Shown here piece by piece: positions 35,168 through 43,157 of a stretch of 64,000 nt of DNA. Location of the stretch: the NCBI RefSeq assembly GCF_032401055.1, contig NZ_CP135529.1:5268501-5332500 (forward strand), given 5' to 3'. The DNA is from Tardiphaga sp. 709. GTDB taxonomy: Bacteria; Pseudomonadota; Alphaproteobacteria; Rhizobiales; Xanthobacteraceae. The stretch's first letter is position 1, and every line of letters starts with the position of its first letter. A model generated the notes under the pieces. That model did not search any database, was not told where the DNA came from, and saw only the letters and a program-made list of their open reading frames with translations. Position numbers and translations under genes: made by a program.

Positions 35168-36204
35168 CAGCGCTTCCGTCGGACATGCGGGCGGTCAGGA
35201 TCACCCGCTTTGGCGGTCCCGAGGTGCTGTCGCTTGGCGAAGAGGAGTTGCCGACTTTAGCGCGCGGCGAAGTACTGGTGCGTGTGGTGGCGGCCGGCGT
35301 GAACCGGCCGGACATCCAGCAGCGCCGCGGACTCTATCCGCCGCCGCCTGGCGCAACGGAGATTCCGGGCCTCGATATTGCCGGTATTGTGGTCGCGGTA
35401 GCGCCGGATGTGAACTGGCCGCGGGTCGGCAGCGCGGTCTGCGCCTTGGTCACAGGCGGCGGCTATGCGGAGTATTGCAGCGTGCCAGCCGTGCAATGCA
35501 TGTCGATCCCTCAGGGATACGACTTCGCGCAAGCTGCGGTGCTACCCGAGGTGCTGTTCACCTGCTGGAACAACGTCATTCTACTCGGCAAGCTTGCAGA
35601 GGGCGAGAGCATCCTCGTACAGGGTGGCACCAGCGGTGTCGGCATGGCGACCATCCAGATCGCAAAGCTGCTGCGATCCGCGCGTGTCTTTGCCACGGCC
35701 GGGTCGGAAACGAAGCGTCAGATCTGCCGCGATCTCGGCGCGGAGATTGCGCTCGACTATCGCTGCGATTGGGTCAAGCCTCTGGTGGAGGCGACCAAAG
35801 GGCAGGGCATCAACGTCATCCTCGACTCGCAGGCTGGTCCTTACACTAATCTGGAGCTGGAACTGCTGGCCTTCGATGGCCGCCTTGTCCTGATCGCGAG
35901 TCATCTCGGCGAGCGCGCCGACATCAATGTCCGGCAGATCGTGCGCCGCCGGCTGACGCTGACGGGGTCGACGATCCGGCCGCGTCCGCCGGAATACAAA
36001 GGCTGGATTGCCAAGGCCCTGATGCGCGAGGTCTGGCCATTGCTTGAGGATCGGCGGATGCGGCTCAACATCTGCGCGGCATTTCCGCTGGAGGACATGG
36101 CCAAGGCGCATGCCCTCATGGATGCCAATGAACAGATCGGCAAGGTCGTGCTGATCGTCGATCCGGCCTTGGCCTATGTGGTGCCGGACGGACAGCCGGA
36201 CTAG
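35164..36204 (+). CDS. Zinc-independent quinone oxidoreductase (MDR family)
   Basis: A 346-residue NADPH:quinone reductase-like protein. MRAVRITRFGGPEVLSLGE at the N-terminus, AAGVNRPDIQQRRGLYPPPPG near residues 40-60, and the cofactor-binding VQGGTSGVGMATIQIAKLL near 150 are standard for the PIG3/QOR branch. Zinc-ligand cysteines of alcohol dehydrogenases are missing. Start chosen at the ATG overlapping the permease stop; the open frame extends far upstream only as an overlap with the permease gene. Probably handles an enone or quinone intermediate of the pathway. Confidence 0.88.
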   Translation: MTALPSDMRAVRITRFGGPEVLSLGEEELPTLARGEVLVRVVAAGVNRPDIQQRRGLYPPPPGATEIPGLDIAGIVVAVAPDVNWPRVGSAVCALVTGGGYAEYCSVPAVQCMSIPQGYDFAQAAVLPEVLFTCWNNVILLGKLAEGESILVQGGTSGVGMATIQIAKLLRSARVFATAGSETKRQICRDLGAEIALDYRCDWVKPLVEATKGQGINVILDSQAGPYTNLELELLAFDGRLVLIASHLGERADINVRQIVRRRLTLTGSTIRPRPPEYKGWIAKALMREVWPLLEDRRMRLNICAAFPLEDMAKAHALMDANEQIGKVVLIVDPALAYVVPDGQPD

Positions 36205-36222
36205 AGCACGAAAGACGACGTG

Positions 36223-37269
36223 ATGAGTGATGTCCTGTCAATGCCGGTCGCGGCGGCCGAGGAGTTTCTCGCGGATCTGTTCGAGCGCGCCGATCTTCCA
36301 TTGCCGGCGTCCAGACAGATGGCATGTGCGCTGGTAGACGCCGATGTCGCAGGTCTCCCGTCGCACGGCCTGTTGCAGGCGGACATGTATATTCGCCGGC
36401 TTCGCCTCGGGAGCGTGTCGTCCGCCGTGAAGCCGATCGTGGTTGAGAGCCGCGCGGCTATGGCTGTGCTGGATGCGCAAGGTATGTTCGGCCATCTGGC
36501 GGGTGACGCGGCCATGCAGATGGCCATTGAGCGTAGTAAAGAAACGGGCGTCGGCGTCGTAGCGGTTCGCGACAGTTTTCACTTCGGTGCGGCGGCCCGG
36601 TACACACGCCAGGCAAGTGCGCGGGATTGCATCGGCATCGCCATGTGCAACACCAAGCCAATGATGCCGGTGCCCGGCGGTCTTGAGAAACTGGTCGGCA
36701 ACAATCCGCTTTCGATCGCGCTTCCGGTATCCGAAGGGCCGGAGTTTGTGCTGGACATGGCGCTGAGTGAAGCGGCGCTCGGCAAGATCCGCGTCTATGA
36801 GCGCGAAGGGAAGCCGCTTCCGCCGACATGGGCTGTCGACCGCAACGGTGAGCCCACGACGGATGCCAAGGCCGCGATCGACGGCATGTTGTTGCCGTCG
36901 GGCGGCGCGAAGGGCTTCGGCCTGTCGCTGGCGATCAATCTGATGTGCAGCCTGCTGTCACAGGGGCCGGGCGGTGACGAGGTTGCGCCGCTCTATGGCG
37001 ATCTCGCGAAGCCGTTTTTGTGCTCGCTGCTGTTTCTGGCAATCGATATCGAACACTTCCGGCCGGCCAAAGATTTTCGCAATGAAGCGTCCGCCGAGCT
37101 CGCGAAAATTCGCGGGTCGCGCGCGCAGGTGCCGCCACGTACGCCAGGTGAACGCAGTTGGACGAAGCGCCAGAGCGATGGCGGCCGGATCACTATTCCA
37201 CGCGCATTGTCCGCGACGTTGAACGCGCTCGCAGAGGAAATGGGATCGCCGGAGCGTCTGCCGTCTTAA
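36223..37269 (+). CDS. Ldh-family (YlbC/malate-type) NAD(P)-dependent 2-hydroxyacid or imine oxidoreductase
   Basis: About 348 residues. DADVAGLPSHGLLQADMYIRRLRLG is the conserved N-terminal block and VAVRDSFHFGAAARYTRQA carries the catalytic His of the family. GGAKGFGLSLAINLM near residue 225 is the cofactor-binding turn. The family includes ureidoglycolate, sulfolactate and 2,3-diketogulonate dehydrogenases and piperideine-carboxylate reductase, so the substrate cannot be assigned. ATG 36223 is preferred over the GTG one codon upstream. Third enzyme in the 32813-39323 operon. Confidence 0.88.
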   Translation: MSDVLSMPVAAAEEFLADLFERADLPLPASRQMACALVDADVAGLPSHGLLQADMYIRRLRLGSVSSAVKPIVVESRAAMAVLDAQGMFGHLAGDAAMQMAIERSKETGVGVVAVRDSFHFGAAARYTRQASARDCIGIAMCNTKPMMPVPGGLEKLVGNNPLSIALPVSEGPEFVLDMALSEAALGKIRVYEREGKPLPPTWAVDRNGEPTTDAKAAIDGMLLPSGGAKGFGLSLAINLMCSLLSQGPGGDEVAPLYGDLAKPFLCSLLFLAIDIEHFRPAKDFRNEASAELAKIRGSRAQVPPRTPGERSWTKRQSDGGRITIPRALSATLNALAEEMGSPERLPS

Positions 37270-37360
37270 CGGTACGGCGCTGCCAAAAAGCATCACCGCA
37301 TAAATTGAAATGAGATCGGCCGTCATGTCGACGGCCGCAGAACGAACAGGAGCATGGGCG

Positions 37361-38263
37361 ATGCAGGCGCCGCGTCAAAAGGTCTTCATCACTTGTGCCG
37401 TCACCGGCAATCTGACCACGCCGGAACAGACACCGCATCTGCCGATCACGCCGGCGGAGATCGCTGAGGCCTGTCTCGGGGCGGCCGAGGCCGGCGCCGC
37501 GATCGTGCATATCCATGTAAGGGACCCCTTCACCGGGAAGCCTTCGATGGAGCTCGCCTATTACCGGGATGTCGTTGAACGGATACGCGCGAAAAACACC
37601 CAGTTGATCCTCAACATCACTACGGGGCCCGGCGGCCGTTTCGTTCCATCTACAGACCAGCCGCGAGTCGCAGCGGCGGGAACGACGTTGATCGCGCCTG
37701 AAAAACGTGTCGAGCACATCGCCGCGCTTCGCCCGGATATCTGTACCCTCGATCTCAACACCATGAATTCGGGCAGGGAAGTCGTCATCAATACGCCCGG
37801 CAATGTCAGGCGGATGGCGAAGGTGATCCGCGAAGCCGGGGTCAAGCCGGAGATCGAGCTATTCGATTCCGGCGATATCGCGCTGATGAATGATCTGCTG
37901 AGGGACAACACACTCGACGGACCCGTACTCTGCTCGTTCGTCATGGGTGTTCGCTATGGTTTCCAGCCAAGTCCCGAGACGGTCATCTACGCCCGCAACA
38001 TGTTGCCGCCGGATGCCCAGTTCACCGCAATCGGCATCGGCAAGACGTCATTCCACAATGTCGCGCAATCCTATCTGTGCGGCGGACACGTTCGTGTCGG
38101 TCTGGAAGACGCCGTCTATCTATCGCGCGGACAGCTCGCGCCATCGAACGCGGCCATGGTGGAGAAAGCCTGTCGCATCGTCGAGGAACTCGGCGGAGCG
38201 ATCGCGTCGCCACGCGAGGCGCGCGAGATCATCGGCCTTCCCACCCGCCTTGCGGAACACTGA
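37361..38263 (+). CDS. DUF849 beta-keto acid cleavage enzyme (BKACE)
   Basis: Family enzymes condense a beta-keto acid with acetyl-CoA to give acetoacetate and a new acyl-CoA, using zinc in a TIM barrel. The product is 300 residues from ATG 37361, which has AGGAG 8 bases upstream; a start at 37310 is less likely. Family marks: VFITCAVTGNLTTPEQTPHLPITP near the N-terminus, the zinc pair in VHIHVRDPFTGKPS (His50, His52), LNITTGPGG, and GHVRVGLEDAVYLSRG near the end. It suggests that the degraded compound passes through a 3-oxo acid. Confidence 0.92.
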   Translation: MQAPRQKVFITCAVTGNLTTPEQTPHLPITPAEIAEACLGAAEAGAAIVHIHVRDPFTGKPSMELAYYRDVVERIRAKNTQLILNITTGPGGRFVPSTDQPRVAAAGTTLIAPEKRVEHIAALRPDICTLDLNTMNSGREVVINTPGNVRRMAKVIREAGVKPEIELFDSGDIALMNDLLRDNTLDGPVLCSFVMGVRYGFQPSPETVIYARNMLPPDAQFTAIGIGKTSFHNVAQSYLCGGHVRVGLEDAVYLSRGQLAPSNAAMVEKACRIVEELGGAIASPREAREIIGLPTRLAEH

Positions 38264-38276
38264 GAGGACTGACGGG

Positions 38277-39323
38277 ATGACGCGTCTTAATGTGACCGTC
38301 GGTCGGACGGTCCTCAAGAATCCGCTGATAGCGGGATCAGCCGAGCAGCATATCGACCCTGAAGGTGTCCGGCGCGCGCTGCGCGCCGGGGTCGGCGCGG
38401 TGGTGGTCAAGTCCGTCAACGAATCCGAGCGTGGTCGTGATCAGCTGCAGCGGGCGGAGTATATGTTGCTCGACAGCGAGTGGCGCGAAATGGCGTGGAC
38501 GTCGAATGCACCTGACACGGCATTCATCGCCTGTCGCTCCGGCCTGACGCCGCAGAGCTTCGATGCGTGGCTCGATCAGACGGCCGGGCTCGATCGCGAG
38601 GCCAGACTGGTTGACGCCTATGCGGTCGCGAGCCTGATCGTTGCGGATGTCGCGCGGACGGTCGAGATGGCCAGGCAGGTCGAGCAGGCCGGCGTGCGCG
38701 TCCTCGAACTGAATATCGGCACACCCTATGCAAGTCAGGCGAAAGGAGTGGTGTCCACCGAACTCGATCCCGAGCGGGTCTCCATGATCGTGTCCGCGGT
38801 ACGGGAGGCGATCGGCATCCCGCTATGGGTCAAGATCACCGGGCAGAGTGAGCGCGTGCCGGAGCTGGCAGATGCTGCATTTCGCGCAGGCGGCGAAACA
38901 GTGGTGATGGCCGGGCGGCTGCTCGGATTCATACCGGATGTCGAGACGATGCAGCCGTTTCTGGGAACGACGCTTGGCGTCGGTGGCTACTGGAATCTGC
39001 CGCTTACCTGTCACTGGCTGGCTGTGTCGCGGCAACAGCTTGGCGGCGACAAGCCTCTGATCGCGACCAACGGCGCACGCACGGGTCTCGATGTGGCGCG
39101 CATGATGCTCGCCGGCGCCAGCGCGGTGGAGATGGCATCGGCGGTGATGCTGCGCGGCGCTGCCGTGCTGTCATCTGCGCTGGATGAATTCGACGCTTAC
39201 CTTCGCGGCAAGCGCATGACCGCTGCCGAACTGATCGGCAGGGCTGCAGACCAGCGCAAAACATTCGCCGACATGCCGCTGCGCACCGACAACTGGAGAA
39301 AATACATTGCGGATCAGCTTTAA
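38277..39323 (+). CDS. Dihydroorotate dehydrogenase-like FMN protein with altered active site
   Basis: A 348-residue TIM-barrel flavoprotein: NPLIAGSAEQHIDPEGVRRALRAGVGAVVVKSV at the N-terminus, LWVKITG, LIATNGARTGLDVARMMLAGASAVEMASAVMLRG at the FMN-phosphate site. In DHOD and PreA the loop N-x-S-C-P holds the catalytic Cys; here it reads N-I-G-T-P, with Thr149 in that place. It therefore probably does not oxidise dihydropyrimidines as usual. Start at ATG 38277, 14 bases after the BKACE stop. Its stop overlaps that of the convergent IclR gene by 3 bases. Confidence 0.82.
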   Translation: MTRLNVTVGRTVLKNPLIAGSAEQHIDPEGVRRALRAGVGAVVVKSVNESERGRDQLQRAEYMLLDSEWREMAWTSNAPDTAFIACRSGLTPQSFDAWLDQTAGLDREARLVDAYAVASLIVADVARTVEMARQVEQAGVRVLELNIGTPYASQAKGVVSTELDPERVSMIVSAVREAIGIPLWVKITGQSERVPELADAAFRAGGETVVMAGRLLGFIPDVETMQPFLGTTLGVGGYWNLPLTCHWLAVSRQQLGGDKPLIATNGARTGLDVARMMLAGASAVEMASAVMLRGAAVLSSALDEFDAYLRGKRMTAAELIGRAADQRKTFADMPLRTDNWRKYIADQL

Positions 39324-40141
39324 CGCGGGCGCGCCGTCCGCGCGCTGCGCTTGACGGGCGGTGGTTGATGAGCGCCGCGTCCGTGCCCGAGCTTGTGCGA
39401 GATCTGGCGTGCCGCCTCGATGAGCTGGGCGACGTCGGACGGCCGTGTTTTCTCCGGCAGGACCTGGATCGATGCCACGATGGCGATCGAAGCGATGCAG
39501 GCATCCTGTGCGTCGAAGATTGGCGCGGCCACCGCATTCATCCCGATCAGGCTTTGCTCGGGTGCCGAGGCAAATCCAAGACGCACGATATCCAGATATT
39601 CCTGCTCGAGCTTGCGGACGGATACGATGGTCTTGTCGGTGAAGCGCTGCAGGGGCTGCGCGAGGACGCGCGCCCTCATGGGGCTGGGAGCAAAAGCGAG
39701 CAGGACCTTTCCTTGCGCCGACGCATGGAAGGTCAATTCGCTGCCCGGCCGAACGCCAAGTTCAATCGCCGCGGTGCCCGACAGCTTGTGCAGGATCAAC
39801 GCGCCGCGCGGCGTCATCTCGGAGAGCACGACGAAATGACCAAGCGCATCACGCAACTGCCGCATCGGTCCTTCCGCGAGCTGGATCAGATCCGCATCCG
39901 GCGCATGTCGGGCGAGCAACCGGCCCTTCGGCCCGATGCTGTAGCGCGAGGTGCTGGAGTTCTGTGTGAGATAGCCGCGGTCGACCAGCGTCTGCAGATG
40001 CCGATGCACCGATCCCTTCGTCATGCCCAGACGGTCGGCGATCTGCGTCACGCCCAGTTCATCGTCCGAGAATGCAACGGCTTCCAGTACGTCGATGGCC
40101 AGTTGCACGGAGTGGACGCCGGTTGATGCTGAATCGCTCAT
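39320..40141 (-). CDS. IclR-family transcriptional regulator (copy 2)
   Basis: A 273-residue regulator. N-terminal winged helix: VQLAIDVLEAVAFSDDELGVTQIADRLGMTKGSVHRHLQTLVDRGYL. Effector domain: FHASAQGKVLLAF near residues 150-162, then SLIGMNAVAAPIFDAQDACIASIAIV. Divergent from the second DUF6282 gene at 40359. The gap contains a sigma-70-like promoter and a 23-base dyad (40287-40309) well placed for its binding. Distinct in sequence from copy 1, so the two operons may answer to different effectors. Confidence 0.9.
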   Translation of the reverse strand: MSDSASTGVHSVQLAIDVLEAVAFSDDELGVTQIADRLGMTKGSVHRHLQTLVDRGYLTQNSSTSRYSIGPKGRLLARHAPDADLIQLAEGPMRQLRDALGHFVVLSEMTPRGALILHKLSGTAAIELGVRPGSELTFHASAQGKVLLAFAPSPMRARVLAQPLQRFTDKTIVSVRKLEQEYLDIVRLGFASAPEQSLIGMNAVAAPIFDAQDACIASIAIVASIQVLPEKTRPSDVAQLIEAARQISHKLGHGRGAHQPPPVKRSARTARPR

Positions 40142-40246
40142 CGTTTCTCAACTTCGTGTTCGCCTGTGCTGAACAACGTAGCGAACTGGAATGCAAGTGC
40201 AATGTGATTGATGCGTGGAGCATCGCGGGGATATGCCCCAAAACTA

Positions 40247-40276
40247 TTGACACGACCGTGCGCCGACCACTATCTT
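40247..40276 (+). promoter_or_regulatory. Putative sigma-70 promoter of the second catabolic operon
   Basis: TTGACA at 40247-40252 and TATCTT at 40271-40276 with an 18-base spacer, about 80 bases before the DUF6282 start at 40359. The dyad at 40287-40309 begins 10 bases downstream, overlapping the expected transcription start. Confidence 0.5.
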
Positions 40277-40286
40277 TAAATGAAAC

Positions 40287-40309
40287 GATGTTCCGCTCTC
40301 GCGAACATC
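40287..40309. promoter_or_regulatory. Operator-like dyad, probable IclR site
   Basis: Perfect 7-bp arms GATGTTC (40287-40293) and GAACATC (40303-40309) around 9 bases. It overlaps the predicted start point of the plus-strand promoter and lies 146 bases from the divergent IclR start. Placement fits repression by, or autoregulation of, the adjacent IclR protein. The regulator assignment is inference. Confidence 0.5.
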
Positions 40310-40358
40310 AGCGAAATCGACGGCCTTCAAGGCCGGCGGGATAAAATGCGGTGAGGGA

Positions 40359-41300
40359 ATGACAGAGATAACTGACCCCAACGTCGAGGCGCGCATCGAC
40401 GCGTTGCTAAAAGGGGCGATTGATCCGCATGTGCATAGTGGACCGTCCATCGCGCCGCGTGGCATCGATCACGTCACGCTGCTTCGGCAGGCGTCCCAGG
40501 CGGGTTTCGCTGCGGTCGTCACCAAGGATCACGACTACAGCGGCGTCATGACGGCCGAGTTGATCAGGCAGCATTTTCCTGAGCTGAAGACGAAGATCTA
40601 TTCCAGCATCGTGCTCAATAATGTGGTGGGTGGTCTCAACCCCTATGCGGTCGAACACACCGCTGCGCTGGGCGGCAGGATCGTCTGGCTTCCCACGCTG
40701 GCCGCCGCAAACCATCTGCGATGGCAGGCATCGGCCAATTGGGTTCATCCCGCATCCACCGATCGGATGCGACCGGTCACTGCCATTCCCGTTCTGAACG
40801 ACGACAAGTCGGTGCGCGACGACATGAAGGAAATTATCGACATCGTCGCGCGCAACGACATGGTGCTGGCCAGCGGCCACCTGCATGTCAGCGAGACCTG
40901 GGTGATCTTCGAAGAGGCGCAGCGTCGGGGCGTCAAGCGCCTGGTGTTCACTCATCCGGAGGACATCGTTGATGCGTCGTTGAACGACGTCAAAGGAATC
41001 GCAGCGATGGGCGCCTTCGTCGAACACTCGCTCTGCATGTTCCTCGACGGCTGCAAGTTCAAGAGCCGTGAGGCCGAGGATCTGCGCGACCAGATCGAAG
41101 CTGCGGGTGTGGAGCAGACGATGCTGTGCTCCGACCTCGGTCAGACCGGAACCTTCAGCCCGCTCGATGGCTTCCGCCGCGGCATCAGGCTCTGCATGGA
41201 TCTCGGTTACGACGACGATCAGATCCGCAAGATGGTCTCCGGCAACACCGCGCGCGCGCTCGGCATCGAAGCGGACGTAGCCACGGCGCGGGCTAGTTAG
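40359..41300 (+). CDS. DUF6282 family putative metal-dependent hydrolase (copy 2)
   Basis: A 313-residue paralogue of the protein at 32813-33775, with the same likely metal ligands: [11 protein letters not shown] near residue 24, TKDHDY near 55, [10 protein letters not shown] and [18 protein letters not shown] near 255. The two copies share most motifs but differ throughout, so this is an old duplication or independent recruitment rather than recent copying. First gene of the second operon, opposite IclR copy 2, followed by a cupin-like gene after 80 bases. Confidence 0.82.
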   Translation: MTEITDPNVEARIDALLKGAIDPHVHSGPSIAPRGIDHVTLLRQASQAGFAAVVTKDHDYSGVMTAELIRQHFPELKTKIYSSIVLNNVVGGLNPYAVEHTAALGGRIVWLPTLAAANHLRWQASANWVHPASTDRMRPVTAIPVLNDDKSVRDDMKEIIDIVARNDMVLASGHLHVSETWVIFEEAQRRGVKRLVFTHPEDIVDASLNDVKGIAAMGAFVEHSLCMFLDGCKFKSREAEDLRDQIEAAGVEQTMLCSDLGQTGTFSPLDGFRRGIRLCMDLGYDDDQIRKMVSGNTARALGIEADVATARAS

Positions 41301-41380
41301 CTTTCCGGACAAGGCACAATCTCAGGCCGGCGCATCGTGAAATGCCGGCTCCCAGAATTGACATCAAGGGAGATCCCCAC

Positions 41381-42286
41381 ATGTACGACGCCACCGACCC
41401 GAGAGCTAAGCTTGCACCTGCACCTGCAACTGCAAATGCAGCGCCTGCAGGCCCTTTCGGCCAGGCGGAATATCTCCGCTTCTATGACGAGCCGCCGCAG
41501 GAGGATGGACCGTCAGGCAAGAGCTGGTATGGGCGCGGTCAGAACTTCTTACTCGTGCATACGGAAGGAAAGGCGGGCGGCGTATTGGCGCGCGAAGAGC
41601 AGCCGGACGAATATGCCGTCCTGCTATCCGATCCCAAGGTGGTCGTGGAGATCACCACGGCGGACGGTACGCAGCGCGTCAATGGCCGGTCCCTAGCATT
41701 TGTGCCGCCTGGACGGTCCAGCATCAAGATCATTGAGGCCGGCAAGATCGTTCGCATCTTCACCACGCGGTCGGAGGATCTCGCGGCGAAATGCGCCAAT
41801 GCGGCTTCCTATGCCACGGCTAAGCCTTACGTCGCACCGCTGGAGCCGTGGCCCGCGCCGAAAGACGGCTTTCGTCTGCGTGTCTACAGCCTCGACGTAC
41901 CGCCGGAGCCGGGACGCTTCGGTCGCATCTGGCGATGCACCACCATCATGGTGAACTATCTCGACGGCTATAACGGCCCCCGCGATCCCAGCAAACTGTC
42001 GCCGCACCATCACGACGACTTCGAGCAGTGTTCGCTCGCGGTGGAGGGGGAGTTCATTCACCACCTGCGCTGGCCCTGGACGATCAACAAGAAGAACTGG
42101 CGCACGGACGATCACGAACTGTGCAAGACGCCGTCCATCGCCGTCATTCCGCCTCCCTCGATTCACACCACCGAGGCCTGCGGAAGTGACTTCAACCAGC
42201 TCGTCGACATCTTCTGTCCGCCGCGGCTCGACTTCTCGCAGAAGCCCGGCTGGATCCTGAACGCCGATGAATATCCGATGCCGTAA
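41381..42286 (+). CDS. Cupin-like protein of unknown function
   Basis: About 301 residues from ATG 41381, with AAGGGAG 8 bases upstream (a longer frame begins at 41342). After an Ala/Pro-rich N-terminus ([13 protein letters not shown]) there are two beta-rich halves. The second contains [27 protein letters not shown] near residues 205-230, whose clustered His, Glu and Gly look like a cupin metal site (H-x-H...E...G), and [24 protein letters not shown]. No specific family recognised. Position between DUF6282 and an aldolase suggests a dioxygenase-, isomerase- or hydrolase-like step of the same pathway. Confidence 0.65.
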   Translation: MYDATDPRAKLAPAPATANAAPAGPFGQAEYLRFYDEPPQEDGPSGKSWYGRGQNFLLVHTEGKAGGVLAREEQPDEYAVLLSDPKVVVEITTADGTQRVNGRSLAFVPPGRSSIKIIEAGKIVRIFTTRSEDLAAKCANAASYATAKPYVAPLEPWPAPKDGFRLRVYSLDVPPEPGRFGRIWRCTTIMVNYLDGYNGPRDPSKLSPHHHDDFEQCSLAVEGEFIHHLRWPWTINKKNWRTDDHELCKTPSIAVIPPPSIHTTEACGSDFNQLVDIFCPPRLDFSQKPGWILNADEYPMP

Positions 42287-42325
42287 CCGGCAGCCCACCC
42301 CACAACGGCAACAGGATTATCAAAG

Positions 42326-43090
42326 ATGACAACTGCTTCCACATTTCGGCAGCGCATGCTCGGTGGCGAGAAACTTGTCGGCACGTTTCTGAAGACGCCG
42401 ACCGGTCACGGCACCGAAATCCTCGGCGACATCGGCTATGATTTCGTCGTGATCGATCAGGAGCACGGGCCGTTCGACCGCACCAGCAGTGATATCGCAC
42501 TGATGGCCGCGCGGGCAACCGACACGCCGGCGCTGGTTCGGGTGCCCGGACCGGAAGCCATTCTCTCGGTGCTCGATTGCGGCGCGACCGGGGTCCTAGT
42601 CCCTCATGTCAAGAGCGCGGCCTATGCGCGCGAGGTGGCCGCGATGTTGCGTTATCGCGGCGGTAGCCGCGGCTTTGCGACCAGTACGCGCGCAGGCCGC
42701 TATTCCGGCATACCGATGTGGCGACACATTGCGGATGCGGATGCCCGGATGGTGTTCGTGGCCCAGATCGAGGATCCGGTGGCGCTGGACGAGATCGACG
42801 CGATCGCTGCCGTCGAGGGTGTCGACTCCCTGTTCATTGGGCGCGGCGACCTAACCGCCGCCTTCGGCGATGAATCGAAAGATCCGCCCGACGTGTTGCG
42901 CGCAGTCGAGCGCATCTCGGAGGCCGCACGCAAGGCCAATAAGCCGATCAGCGTCTATGTCGGCAATGCGAGCGAGGCCGCCTGGCTGAATTCGCTCGGC
43001 GCCAGCGTGTTCGTGCTCTCCTCGGACCAGGGCTTTCTGCGTCAGGCGGCAACCGCCGGCCTCCGCGATGTCCGGGACAAGGTCGGATGA
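42326..43090 (+). CDS. HpcH/HpaI-type 2-oxo-4-hydroxy acid aldolase
   Basis: Metal-dependent class II aldolase releasing pyruvate (or a like 2-oxo acid) and an aldehyde from a 4-hydroxy-2-oxo acid. The 254-residue TIM-barrel protein shows VGTFLKTPTGHGTEILGDIGYDFVVIDQEHGPFDR at the N-terminus (metal and catalytic region), TPALVRVPG, GVLVPHVKSAAYAREV, and the QIEDPVALDEIDAIAAVEGVDSLFIGRGDLT block with the second metal ligand. Normal length. It fits with the aldehyde dehydrogenase at 53297 as a cleavage-then-oxidation pair, though they are not in one operon. Confidence 0.9.
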   Translation: MTTASTFRQRMLGGEKLVGTFLKTPTGHGTEILGDIGYDFVVIDQEHGPFDRTSSDIALMAARATDTPALVRVPGPEAILSVLDCGATGVLVPHVKSAAYAREVAAMLRYRGGSRGFATSTRAGRYSGIPMWRHIADADARMVFVAQIEDPVALDEIDAIAAVEGVDSLFIGRGDLTAAFGDESKDPPDVLRAVERISEAARKANKPISVYVGNASEAAWLNSLGASVFVLSSDQGFLRQAATAGLRDVRDKVG

Positions 43091-43157
43091 GCATGCGCTA
43101 GACCAATCAATCTGCAATCAGCGTTCAAGCTGAGAAAAACAGACAGGGGACGGAAAC

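Noticed and set aside
41327-41350. Small GCCGGC-N12-GCCGGC hairpin before the cupin-like gene
   Set aside because: Arms are short self-palindromes common in high-GC DNA, and no T-run follows; not enough for a terminator call.
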